Shown here in pieces: positions 1-6,615 of a stretch of 64,000 nt of DNA. The stretch is from Rhodocyclales bacterium GT-UBC. Its GTDB lineage: Bacteria; Pseudomonadota; Gammaproteobacteria; Burkholderiales; Rhodocyclaceae. How positions within the stretch are numbered: position 1 is the stretch's first letter; each line of letters opens with the position of its first letter. The stretch is from the NCBI GenBank assembly GCA_003583745.1, contig QXPY01000004.1, forward strand, positions 124,001 through 188,000. Reading direction: 5' to 3'. The position numbers and the translations under genes are program-made. The notes under the pieces are model-generated. The model was not told where the DNA came from and did no database searches. It saw nothing but the letters and a program-made list of their open reading frames with translations.

Positions 1-1363
1 CGGCAAAGGCCTTGATGTCTTCGCCCCAGGTGGCGGCATCGGCGCGGAAACCGCCGGCCGTCATTTCCACCGCCGGGCAAACCCAATGCACGTCGCGCTT
101 GTGCTCGTCCTGCTCGATCAGCAGGATCGCGTCGGTGCGGTACGGGCTTTGCGCCACTTCGACCTTCTGGCCGATGTTGAGATGCGGGACATGGCGCACG
201 TCGTAGGACACGCCGCCGAAAGAAACCGTCAGGTCGCCACGCACATCGCGCATTGCAGTTTTGCCGGTCATCAACTGGCGGCACAGGCCGGCATCGGGCG
301 CCAGGCGCAGCTGCTCGGTGCGGATGGTCTGCCAGAGGCCGTAGCGGGTATGGCCGTGGCGGCTGTGCTTGCGGTTGCCGTTGAACCAGCGGCGCCACTT
401 GCCGCCGGCTTCGTTCAACTGCTCCAGGCTCTCGACGCGGGTGGCGATCAACGTGGTCTCGAAACCGCGCTCGACGATATCGTTGTGCTTTTCGACGCTG
501 CCCTTGGCGCGGGGATTCTTCGGCCGATGGATGATGACCTTGATGCCCAGCAGGCGGCACAGGTTGCGGAACAGTGCCCCTTTGTTGGCCGCGCCCGGGT
601 CGAGTACGACGATGAAGGGCACGCCGTGGAACGGCTCTTTTTCGTGGTCCTTGGGCTGCATGCAGCGAATGAAGAATTCGCACAGCATCTCGCCCGACTC
701 GGCGCCCAGGTAGTAGTAGAAATAGACGGTGCCGGTGAAATGGTCGGTGCAGACGTAGCGGATCACCATTTGCTTGGCGCGCTTCTGGAAGTTTTCCGGC
801 TTGTTCTTGTAGAACTCGTCGGCCTCCATGACGCCCAGGCCGCCATCGTCCAAGTAGTACAACACGCACACCGAGGCGTCGACTTGCCAGACGTGATTGG
901 GGTGCAGGCTCTTGGCGCCCCGGTGCGGCGCCGGTGTGCGCAGGGTCTTCATGTCCAGCCCATAGGAGCGAATGGCACGGGCAATCGTGGCGGGGGCAAC
1001 TGGCACGACTTCGCCGGTTTCCTTATCCAGCTTTCCCATGGCGAACAGGCCATTGGCGCGGCCGAGCATGGCGGCGTTCTCGTAGGCCATGCCGTCTTTA
1101 CCGTTGGCGCGCTGTGCGGTGGTCTTGATCGCCATCAGCTTCATGGCTTCTTCGCGACTGATCGACAGCTGGCCGGCATCCGAGCGGCGCTTGCGCGGCT
1201 GCGACAAACCGGCTTCTTCAAGCTGCCGGTACAGCGTCTTGACGGTGCAGCCGAGGCGCAGTGCCTGGTTGAGCGCGATCGCTGTCTTGTTGCCGTGGCC
1301 AGCCGCCTGCAATGCATCGGCTACGCCCTTGAGTGCGATGATCCGGTCTGGAGTCAGCGCCAT
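1..1363 (-). CDS. MuA-type DDE transposase (partial, C-terminus off window)
   Basis: The minus-strand frame from ATG at 1363 is open for 454 codons to the window edge. It carries an N-terminal helix-turn-helix-like region (about residues 1-60) and an integrase catalytic core with the triad D162 (WQVDAS), D255 (VVLDPG) and E291 (GSVEKHND); the D-to-E gap of 35 residues is the classic DDE(35) spacing. Mu-type transposases insert and replicate the phage genome by strand transfer. It is the last visible gene of the leftward early operon, 11 bp after the DUF3102-like gene. A MuB-like ATPase would be expected beyond the left edge. The catalytic assignment is firm; which Mu subgroup it belongs to is inferred from context. 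Confidence 0.93.
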   Translation of the reverse strand, partial: MALTPDRIIALKGVADALQAAGHGNKTAIALNQALRLGCTVKTLYRQLEEAGLSQPRKRRSDAGQLSISREEAMKLMAIKTTAQRANGKDGMAYENAAMLGRANGLFAMGKLDKETGEVVPVAPATIARAIRSYGLDMKTLRTPAPHRGAKSLHPNHVWQVDASVCVLYYLDDGGLGVMEADEFYKNKPENFQKRAKQMVIRYVCTDHFTGTVYFYYYLGAESGEMLCEFFIRCMQPKDHEKEPFHGVPFIVVLDPGAANKGALFRNLCRLLGIKVIIHRPKNPRAKGSVEKHNDIVERGFETTLIATRVESLEQLNEAGGKWRRWFNGNRKHSRHGHTRYGLWQTIRTEQLRLAPDAGLCRQLMTGKTAMRDVRGDLTVSFGGVSYDVRHVPHLNIGQKVEVAQSPYRTDAILLIEQDEHKRDVHWVCPAVEMTAGGFRADAATWGEDIKAFA

Positions 1364-1374
1364 GATTGCCTCCA

Positions 1375-2370
1375 TTACGCTTCCGGTCCAAAATCAGCCA
1401 AGGGCAAGCCCACTTCTTCGCCGGCATTCGGGTCGTCTTCAAATTCGCCAGAGGCCGCCAAGTTGAGCAGGATTCCGAAGTCGGATGCGATGCTCATGGC
1501 TTCGGCGATCACCCGATCGAGCGAGCCTTGCATAGCGACGTAGAGGCCTTGCGGGCATTGCTCCAGGGAGCGGATGCGAAAGACCGCCTGGCGGATCGGC
1601 AGCAGGCTGCCGACGGCCAGCAGGGTGTCATTCATCAGCTGGCGCTCCAGGTCGGCGTGGCGCTCTTCGTCGGTCAGGCACTCGGCCTTGTTCTTTTCCT
1701 CGACCAGCTCGGCGATGCGCCGGCTCTTGTCGGCAATCACCTTGTCCTTGGCGGCCAATTCGCCGCTGACACCGGCCTTGGCCTTGGCAAGTTCGGCTTC
1801 CTTGTCGGCTTTCTCCTTGCGCAGGGCACGGCGCAGTTCGGAGACGGACATGCAATCGACGTCGTCGAGCTGGATGCCACGTACTTCGCTTCCCGTGCTG
1901 AGCGCTTCAATTTCCCCATCATCGAGAACAAGGAGTTCGAGCAACTTTCCCTGGTTAATGTTGGGGAGTTGCAAAATCGGTAGTCGACTACCGTTTTGAA
2001 ACTTGACCGTCGCAGCCATTAGCTTTTTGGCCAATTCATAGCCAATACCCAGGCCTTCGAGGCTAGTAGTGAATTGTCCGTGGCCAGCAACCTCCTTCAG
2101 CAGCAGCAGACGCTTGCCTGTTTCAAGAACGGCCTCAACGCTACGGCGCTGGAAGAACTTGATCTCTTCCTCCAGGCCGCCAACGGTCAGCGAGCCTTCG
2201 TAGTTGAGTTGCTTTGCGAGAGCGACAGCGTTCTCCTGGACTTCGGCCAGGGCTGCAGGCAGCGCGGCGGATTCCTGCATGTCGTGCTCGATGGCAGCAA
2301 CGGTTTCGGCGGAGATGGGTTCAGTCTGTTCAATAACAGACGGCAGTGTTTTGCGACCTCGGGTAGTCAT
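1375..2370 (-). CDS. DUF3102-like phage early protein
   Basis: This is a 331-residue soluble protein. Residues about 75-125 contain the pattern GKRLLLLKEVAGHGQF followed by an amphipathic stretch, which resembles the DUF3102 family common in transposable phages. Residues about 175-245 are charged and coiled-coil-like, rich in KADKEAEL-type heptads. The ATG overlaps the stop of the upstream small gene by four bases (ATGA), so translation is coupled, and the transposase follows directly. Its role is unknown; a part in replication or transposition control is a guess from position only. Confidence 0.8.
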   Translation of the reverse strand: MTTRGRKTLPSVIEQTEPISAETVAAIEHDMQESAALPAALAEVQENAVALAKQLNYEGSLTVGGLEEEIKFFQRRSVEAVLETGKRLLLLKEVAGHGQFTTSLEGLGIGYELAKKLMAATVKFQNGSRLPILQLPNINQGKLLELLVLDDGEIEALSTGSEVRGIQLDDVDCMSVSELRRALRKEKADKEAELAKAKAGVSGELAAKDKVIADKSRRIAELVEEKNKAECLTDEERHADLERQLMNDTLLAVGSLLPIRQAVFRIRSLEQCPQGLYVAMQGSLDRVIAEAMSIASDFGILLNLAASGEFEDDPNAGEEVGLPLADFGPEA

Positions 2371-2546
2371 TTGATCCCCCTATACATCCGTGAGAATTGA
2401 GTCTTGGAAAAGCCCGCCTCGCCGACTACGACTTGAATACCGCCGTTGTTGATGCGCTGATTGAAGGCGCGCTCGATCTGCTGTTGCATGCGTTCGACCT
2501 GGCCTTTATGGCGGGGCTTGAACGGGCTGATCTTGTTCTGTTCCAT
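2367..2546 (-). CDS. Small phage early protein, 59 aa
   Basis: A short basic protein starts MEQNKISPF and ends in a likely helix-turn-helix-like tail (GEAGFSKTQFSRMYRGIK). The frame is open further upstream, but the ATG at 2546 follows a reasonable GGGAAAGATC leader and avoids overlap with the winged-helix gene. It overlaps the DUF3102-like gene by ATGA. I do not recognise a family; small DNA-binding accessory protein is a possibility. Confidence 0.6.
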   Translation of the reverse strand: MEQNKISPFKPRHKGQVERMQQQIERAFNQRINNGGIQVVVGEAGFSKTQFSRMYRGIK

Positions 2547-2557
2547 TGATCTTTCCC

Positions 2558-2872
2558 TCAGGGTTGGCGGGTGTAGCGCTGGCGGATCTCGTCGAGTCGG
2601 TCTGCCGACGTTGCGAGCTGGGCGCTGAATGCGACGGCGATCTGCACGACCTTGGGGCCGAGGCGCCAGCGGCCGGTATCCGGCAACTGTTCGGCAAGGC
2701 CGGCTTCCTTGAGGTTGGCCAGGTCGCGAGTGACGTTGCTCGGGTTGGTCTTCAGCGCCTTGGCCAGGTCGGACGGTGCCAGGCCGGCGAACTCGTTGCC
2801 GGCGAGCAGCACGATGGCCTTGAGCAGGCGCTGCTGGGCGGCGTTGATGTAGTTTTGATTTGGCGCGGTCAT
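2558..2872 (-). CDS. Winged-helix DNA-binding phage regulator, 104 aa
   Basis: Residues about 10-75 form a MarR/IclR-like winged helix: QRLLKAIVLLAG, then the recognition region DLAKALKTNPSNVTRDLANL and a wing with WRLGPKVVQ. Such small winged-helix proteins are frequent in Mu-like early operons. The start ATG overlaps the stop of the preceding gene (TCAT on the plus strand). The target is unknown; regulation of early genes is inferred. Confidence 0.75.
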   Translation of the reverse strand: MTAPNQNYINAAQQRLLKAIVLLAGNEFAGLAPSDLAKALKTNPSNVTRDLANLKEAGLAEQLPDTGRWRLGPKVVQIAVAFSAQLATSADRLDEIRQRYTRQP

Positions 2873-3345
2873 TCGGGTTGATCCAGTTCAAGTTCCGGTT
2901 GGGCGGCGCGGGCAGCGTTCTCGCGGTGGTAGGCGAGTTGTTCCATCGCGGTGGTGACTGCGGTCATCACTTCCTCTGCCTTGGCTTTACCGGCCGCGAA
3001 GTTGATCAGTGCCCCCATCGCGTCGTGGGTCGCCGCTTGCACGGCCGGCAGATCACTGGAGGTGGGCATGCGGCCGGTCGGGATATCGATGATCAAGCGG
3101 TGCGCGGCATGGGCAAGGTAGCTCGTCACGTAGTTGCAGCGGCAGGCCAGCTCGAATGGGCGAATCAGTACGGCCGGGATGCGGCCCGACTCAACCCACT
3201 TGTAGAGGTTCCAGGGGTTAGCCAGACCCATATCTGCAGCAATGTGATCAACAGAGCGGCGATGCTTTGTCATCGCGTGATCCAGGCAGGCCTTCATGGC
3301 GCCCTGGATGCTCTGCGGTGGGTGTTTCCAATTTCGGGTAGGCAT
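2869..3345 (-). CDS. Phage early protein with HTH-like N-terminus
   Basis: This 158-residue protein begins MPTRNWKHPPQSIQ. Its N-terminal half (about residues 13-60, HAMTKHRRSVDHIAADMGLA) looks like a helix-turn-helix of the kind seen in YdaS/CII-like phage proteins; the C-terminal half is an Ala-rich helical region ending in an acidic tail (ELELDQPE). An AAGGAC Shine-Dalgarno lies eight bases before the ATG. It belongs to the leftward early operon. No firm family name. Confidence 0.7.
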   Translation of the reverse strand: MPTRNWKHPPQSIQGAMKACLDHAMTKHRRSVDHIAADMGLANPWNLYKWVESGRIPAVLIRPFELACRCNYVTSYLAHAAHRLIIDIPTGRMPTSSDLPAVQAATHDAMGALINFAAGKAKAEEVMTAVTTAMEQLAYHRENAARAAQPELELDQPE

Positions 3346-3451
3346 TTGGAAAGTCCTTAAATCGGTGTATCCAAAAAAAGCTTGGTTTTGCTACTATGCA
3401 AATGTGTTGCGCGTGGCTAAATTGAAACCACGTTCAAGACAGGGGAAGACC

Positions 3452-3694
3452 ATGCGGGATGCGGAATTCGAAGAACTGGCCGGGCGCATTGACGGGATCG
3501 GAAGAGTGGTTGCAATGCTCATTGCCGACCTTGAAATGCGGGAGCAACTGGGGGGCGATCGCTTTTGCAGTCAGCTGCGCAGCTATGCTGATCAGCGTGG
3601 CCGCTACGCGGAGCACCAGAAGTCGGCGCAAGTGATCTGGCAGATCGCGGATGAACTGGATGCGGCTCGGTTGAACCGATCTGCCGGGCATTGA
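3452..3694 (+). CDS. Small phage protein, 80 aa, against operon direction
   Basis: The frame begins ATG after an AGGGGAAG Shine-Dalgarno and encodes MRDAEFEELAGRIDG, a helical acidic-basic protein with normal composition. It lies on the plus strand inside the leftward early block. A competing minus-strand frame (3519-3725) overlaps almost all of it and starts two bases after the stop of the 3727-3948 gene, but that frame is rich in Pro, Ser and Arg and looks non-coding. Function unknown. Confidence 0.6.
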   Translation: MRDAEFEELAGRIDGIGRVVAMLIADLEMREQLGGDRFCSQLRSYADQRGRYAEHQKSAQVIWQIADELDAARLNRSAGH

Positions 3695-3726
3695 ATAGAA
3701 AGCCGTGGGCGTTGAAGGTGGTCATC

Positions 3727-3948
3727 TCAGCCCCCCGAGCGAAGAATGGTCCGTTCGCTGACGAAGCGGACGTTCGAGATGGGGAAGTCAGTGACGCCGA
3801 CAACCGAGCCGGCCGGCATTGAGGTGGTGGCGTCGAGGCAACCCAGTTCGGACTGGGACTCGTAGCCGAGGCCATACATATCGGTACGCAGGCCGAATAC
3901 AACCTGCCAACCGGTGTGGCGTGATGAGGGATAGAGTTTGAGCGGCAT
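3727..3948 (-). CDS. Hypothetical phage early protein, 73 aa
   Basis: A small protein begins MPLKLYPSSRHTGWQVVFGL and contains several beta-strand-like segments (SVVGVTDFPISNVRFV). It sits six bases downstream of the gp16-like gene on the same strand and so probably shares its transcript. No family is recognised. Its composition and tight packing argue that it is real. Confidence 0.55.
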   Translation of the reverse strand: MPLKLYPSSRHTGWQVVFGLRTDMYGLGYESQSELGCLDATTSMPAGSVVGVTDFPISNVRFVSERTILRSGG

Positions 3949-3954
3949 GGCGGT

Positions 3955-4185
3955 TTAGGCAGCGCGGCGTTCAAGGGCATTGGCCGGATCGGTGCAGACT
4001 TCGCCTTCCTTGAGGCCGAGCTTGACGGCGATGTTGTGTGCTTTGCCACGGGTAGCCTTGTTACGGCCGGCTAGGACTTCGAAAACCTGAGTGGTCGAGA
4101 AGCCGTTGGCGAGAGCCCAGGACGAGATTGAAACGCCCTGACGCTGCAGCTCTTGGCGGGCTTCATCGGCAGTACGTAGAGTCAT
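3955..4185 (-). CDS. Ner-like / BcepMu gp16-family DNA-binding protein
   Basis: The 76-residue protein contains a helix-turn-helix around residues 14-55 (GVSISSWALANGFSTTQVFE, then VLAGRNKATRGKAHNIA). This layout matches the BcepMu gp16 family of phage-associated DNA-binding proteins, which are the first leftward genes opposite the repressor. It is the promoter-proximal gene of the early operon, divergent from the XRE repressor. It probably tunes the lysis-lysogeny switch as Ner does in Mu; that role is inferred. Confidence 0.82.
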   Translation of the reverse strand: MTLRTADEARQELQRQGVSISSWALANGFSTTQVFEVLAGRNKATRGKAHNIAVKLGLKEGEVCTDPANALERRAA

Positions 4186-4258
4186 TTTTAAAGCTCCTTG
4201 CAGGGGGCTGTGTTGCGGTGTTGGTGTCGGTTTGTTGCAGTCTGTGTCGGACTGTGTG

Positions 4259-4264
4259 TGTCAA
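4259..4264 (-). promoter_or_regulatory. Candidate -35 of leftward early promoter
   Basis: Read on the minus strand this is a perfect TTGACA, placed between the repressor-side palindrome and the gp16-like gene. No convincing -10 hexamer is seen 16-18 bases downstream, so the assignment is tentative. The surrounding GT-rich direct repeats (TCTGTGTCGGACTGTGTGTG) may bind a regulator. Confidence 0.35.
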
Positions 4265-4268
4265 TTAT

Positions 4269-4286
4269 GGTTCAGTTTTCTGAACC
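4269..4286. promoter_or_regulatory. Palindromic operator in divergent early/repressor region
   Basis: GGTTCAG-TTTT-CTGAACC is a perfect 7-bp inverted repeat with a four-base spacer. It lies in the 126-bp gap between the leftward gp16-like gene and the rightward XRE repressor, 25 bases before the chosen repressor start. This is the expected place and shape for the repressor's own operator. Confidence 0.6.
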
Positions 4287-4311
4287 ACGTCAACTTGTTT
4301 TGGTGCAGAAA

Positions 4312-4740
4312 ATGGGTATCGCAGAGCGGCTAAAGGAAGAGCGCCAGCGTTTGAAATTTAGTCAGTCAGAATTTGGTGCGCTCGGAGGCGCCGGAAAGAC
4401 GACCGTTATTGCTTGGGAACGAGGCGATGCAACGCCCAACGCTGCATTTTTGTCAGCGGCAGCGGCGGCGGGGATCGATGCGCAATTCGTCATTACTGGT
4501 GAGCGCAAGGGCAGCGGTTACGGCGATGCGGGGGTCTATCAGGCCGTGCTTGACGCCATTGACCTGTTGAGCCTCGACAAGAAAGTTGATGCCCAGCAGC
4601 TCGCGAAAGCAGTGATCAAGCTGTGCGCGAAGTCTGCCGGTCATGAATCATCAAATGGACCCGTGCAGACCAATATTGGAAATCAGGGGCAGATCACCCA
4701 GTCAGGTCAAATCGTCGTTAATCCAGGAGGCCGCAAGTAA
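4312..4740 (+). CDS. XRE-family phage repressor
   Basis: Residues 1-65 form a Cro/C1-type helix-turn-helix (MGIAERLKEERQRLKFSQSE, then TTVIAWERGDATPNAAFL). The middle is helical (residues 70-110). The protein lacks a LexA-like Ser-Lys autoprotease domain, so it is not an obvious RecA-cleaved repressor. The ATG at 4312 was chosen because the helix-turn-helix begins there; an upstream ATG at 4267 would put the palindrome inside the gene. The C-terminus ends in a Gly/Gln/Asn-rich tail, GNQGQITQSGQIVVN, that recurs in the next protein. It is divergent from the early operon and presumably maintains lysogeny. Confidence 0.85.
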   Translation: MGIAERLKEERQRLKFSQSEFGALGGAGKTTVIAWERGDATPNAAFLSAAAAAGIDAQFVITGERKGSGYGDAGVYQAVLDAIDLLSLDKKVDAQQLAKAVIKLCAKSAGHESSNGPVQTNIGNQGQITQSGQIVVNPGGRK

Positions 4741-4742
4741 GC

Positions 4743-5351
4743 ATGATGGATCAGCACAATGAGTCAAACAGAGGGCAGACAACGCAGTCGGGCGATATCA
4801 TCGTTTGCAACGGCGCTTCGAACTGTCCATTGAGCAAAGAGAAGACCGAGCGTGAATCGAGCATGCAGGCTGCGTTTTACCGCGATACTGGAATTTGGGC
4901 GCCCCCTGGCGCCCGCTGGCAGCTTGAACGGCTCATGCAAAACGGCTTTACGGCACCGAAATTGCGGGTGGCCTGGCAAGGCAATAACCTGCAGTTGGCT
5001 TCCGACGACGATACGCTCATCGTCAAGACCCACTGGTTCGAACCATTTGCCGGCTATTTCCTCGTTGCGATCATGTGCTTCTATTTGTTGGTCGAGACGG
5101 GGACTTTATTGATGGTGCGCTCCAATGACACGGTGCGGATGCTCCTGGCCTTTGCAGCGATTTTTGCAATGTACGGCGGTACGACATGGATGGCCGTGCG
5201 TTTCATTTTGATGCCGTATTGGATTGCTCGCCGTGTGCAGATTGCCCTCAAATTGAGCGACGGTCATCGCCGTTTCAAATTGCTCGACACAATCGTTGGA
5301 ATGGCAAAGGGCAGCACGACACCAGGGGCACCGTCTAAAAACACGGCCTGA
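4743..5351 (+). CDS. Two-span membrane protein downstream of repressor
   Basis: The 202-residue protein starts two bases after the repressor stop. Its N-terminus (residues about 8-22) contains NRGQTTQSGDIIV, which closely matches the tail of the repressor. Two transmembrane helices follow (about residues 104-125, YFLVAIMCFYLLVETGTLL, and 132-155), then a basic cytoplasmic tail. Co-transcription with the repressor suggests a gene expressed in the lysogen, perhaps a superinfection-exclusion or other lysogenic-conversion factor; that is inference. No family recognised. Confidence 0.7.
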   Translation: MMDQHNESNRGQTTQSGDIIVCNGASNCPLSKEKTERESSMQAAFYRDTGIWAPPGARWQLERLMQNGFTAPKLRVAWQGNNLQLASDDDTLIVKTHWFEPFAGYFLVAIMCFYLLVETGTLLMVRSNDTVRMLLAFAAIFAMYGGTTWMAVRFILMPYWIARRVQIALKLSDGHRRFKLLDTIVGMAKGSTTPGAPSKNTA

Positions 5352-5396
5352 ACGGTGTTTAACCGCGTTTAACGCCCATCGAAACGGAAAGGGTCG

Positions 5397-5858
5397 ATGA
5401 TGAAATACAGCATGGCGATCGTTTTGGCTCTTTTGCTCTCCACGCCAGGTCTGTCATTTGCCCAGTACAAATGCGTGGTCAACGGCAAGACTGTCTATGC
5501 CGACGTGCCTTGTGCTGCAGATGCGAAGCACGTTGGTGCGTTGGAGGACTACATATCACGCGAATCACGTCTTGATCGAGCACGTGTAGTGAACCGCGAG
5601 CGCAATCACCTGGGCGCGATCGAGTCGGAAAACGATGCTGATCGCCGCCGGATTGCACAGTCGATCGAGCAGATTAGAGCGAATGATCGGGCCGCCGCCA
5701 ATCTGAAGGCTGCACGTTGTTCAAACGCGCAGCGCGATCTACAAAACGCGCAAAGAGCTTCTGCTGTATATCGCGACCTCAATATGCAGAACTCGGCTAA
5801 TCAACGGCGCGGAGAGATCGATTCGGCTGAGCGTAGGGTGCGGGATGAGTGCAACTGA
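5397..5858 (+). CDS. Secreted DUF4124-like protein
   Basis: A Sec signal peptide (about residues 1-22, AIVLALLLSTPGLSFA) is followed by YKCVVNGKTVYADVPC, the signature of DUF4124 domains found in periplasmic or envelope proteins of betaproteobacteria. The rest (residues 55-153) is a charged helical, coiled-coil-like region with two further Cys. ATG at 5397 or 5400 is possible; an AAAGGG motif precedes both. It lies in the repressor-side block, so it may be a cargo (moron) gene expressed in the lysogen. Confidence 0.75.
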   Translation: MMKYSMAIVLALLLSTPGLSFAQYKCVVNGKTVYADVPCAADAKHVGALEDYISRESRLDRARVVNRERNHLGAIESENDADRRRIAQSIEQIRANDRAAANLKAARCSNAQRDLQNAQRASAVYRDLNMQNSANQRRGEIDSAERRVRDECN

Positions 5859-6240
5859 TTCAGGTGATTCATCCGAACGTCGAAAGTTGGCGATAAGGCT
5901 TGCGATGTGGGGCGTTGCCGTTAGCGTGCTGCTATCAGTGGCTGGAATGAATTGGTGGAATAAGCGAGCGAATCAACGGGCCGCCGCTCAGCAGGCAGCG
6001 ATGCCCCCCCTCTATGGTGGTTATTGGTCGAATGACTTTGATCTCTCCATCATTAGGACGATGTGCAAAAATGGTTCATGCCAAGGCTGCGGAAGCATCA
6101 AGTTGAAGCTGGATCTTAATCACCCGGGTCGTGCATTGGTACGCTGCTCGAGAAATGGTTCGGACTGGCTGGAATACGTTGTGGACGAAACCAACAACAC
6201 AGTTCGCGGACCAAGAGAACCGAATCCTGAATACGATTGA
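5845..6240 (+). CDS. Single-span membrane protein with Cys motif
   Basis: The gene overlaps the DUF4124-like gene by 14 bases. The 131-residue product has one N-terminal transmembrane helix (about residues 18-36, AMWGVAVSVLLSVAGMNWW) and an outer domain with CKNGSCQGC and a later Cys, which suggests disulfides or a metal site. No family recognised. It is the last gene before the capsid operon and probably belongs with the two preceding membrane or secreted proteins as cargo. Confidence 0.65.
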   Translation: MSATDSGDSSERRKLAIRLAMWGVAVSVLLSVAGMNWWNKRANQRAAAQQAAMPPLYGGYWSNDFDLSIIRTMCKNGSCQGCGSIKLKLDLNHPGRALVRCSRNGSDWLEYVVDETNNTVRGPREPNPEYD

Positions 6241-6272
6241 GTGATCTCGCTTAACTCAATCCCATAAGCCTC

Positions 6273-6294
6273 CCCATCCCGACCCCCCTGACCG
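6273..6294 (+). repeat. 22-bp late-operon element, copy 1
   Basis: The core CATCCYGACCCCCCTGACCG occurs here and again at 15667-15688; the full 22-bp elements differ at one position. The end of the element forms a small hairpin (GACCGC-ATAA-GCGGTC, 6290-6305). It lies 55 bases before the first capsid-operon start. A function in transcription or RNA processing of phage late operons is inferred. Confidence 0.65.
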
Positions 6295-6315
6295 CATAAG
6301 CGGTCGCCCGGCATT

Positions 6316-6339
6316 CTGTCAGCACACAACTGCTGACAG
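6316..6339 (+). promoter_or_regulatory. Hairpin overlapping Shine-Dalgarno of capsid operon
   Basis: CTGTCAGCA and TGCTGACAG form a perfect 9-bp stem with a CACAAC loop. The last bases of the stem overlap the AGGAG Shine-Dalgarno (6338-6342) of the gene starting at 6349, so the folded RNA could restrain translation. No U-run follows, which argues against a simple terminator. Confidence 0.55.
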
Positions 6340-6348
6340 GAGTCGGAT

Positions 6349-6615
6349 ATGCCCCCCGTTGAAAAATCACAGTCCGCTGGCACTGCGACCGCCCAGGTCA
6401 AGACGCCGGAAAACGTCAAGGCCGCCCAAGTAACGAAAGCTGAAGCCGCCAAGGCGGTCAAACGCGAAGTGCCTGTCGTCGACAAGGATGGCAAGCCGAA
6501 TGGCGAGACCAAGGCGATCAAGGTCGCCGAAGAGGAAGTGCTCGCCTGGGCCGTGCGCGACAATGTCGTCACGGTGGTGACCGTCGACGGTCAGAAACTG
6601 GTGGGCGAGCTGTGA
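6349..6615 (+). CDS. Small phage head-region protein, 88 aa
   Basis: A Lys/Ala/Val-rich protein with a charged N-terminal half and a C-terminal beta-like segment (NVVTVVTVDGQKLVGEL). It follows an AGGAG Shine-Dalgarno partly buried in a hairpin and overlaps the protease-capsid gene by GTGA. Similar small proteins lie near capsid genes in Mu-like phages, but I do not assign a family. Confidence 0.65.
   Translation: MPPVEKSQSAGTATAQVKTPENVKAAQVTKAEAAKAVKREVPVVDKDGKPNGETKAIKVAEEEVLAWAVRDNVVTVVTVDGQKLVGEL

Noticed and set aside
86..1543. 485-codon open frame on the plus strand
   Set aside because: It is the mirror of the MuA-type transposase and DUF3102-like genes on the minus strand, which carry recognisable catalytic motifs; the plus frame has none.
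3519..3725. 68-codon minus-strand frame after the 3727-3948 gene
   Set aside because: Well positioned for coupling but composition is Pro/Ser/Arg-heavy and the opposite strand has a better protein with a Shine-Dalgarno; kept as a finding only.
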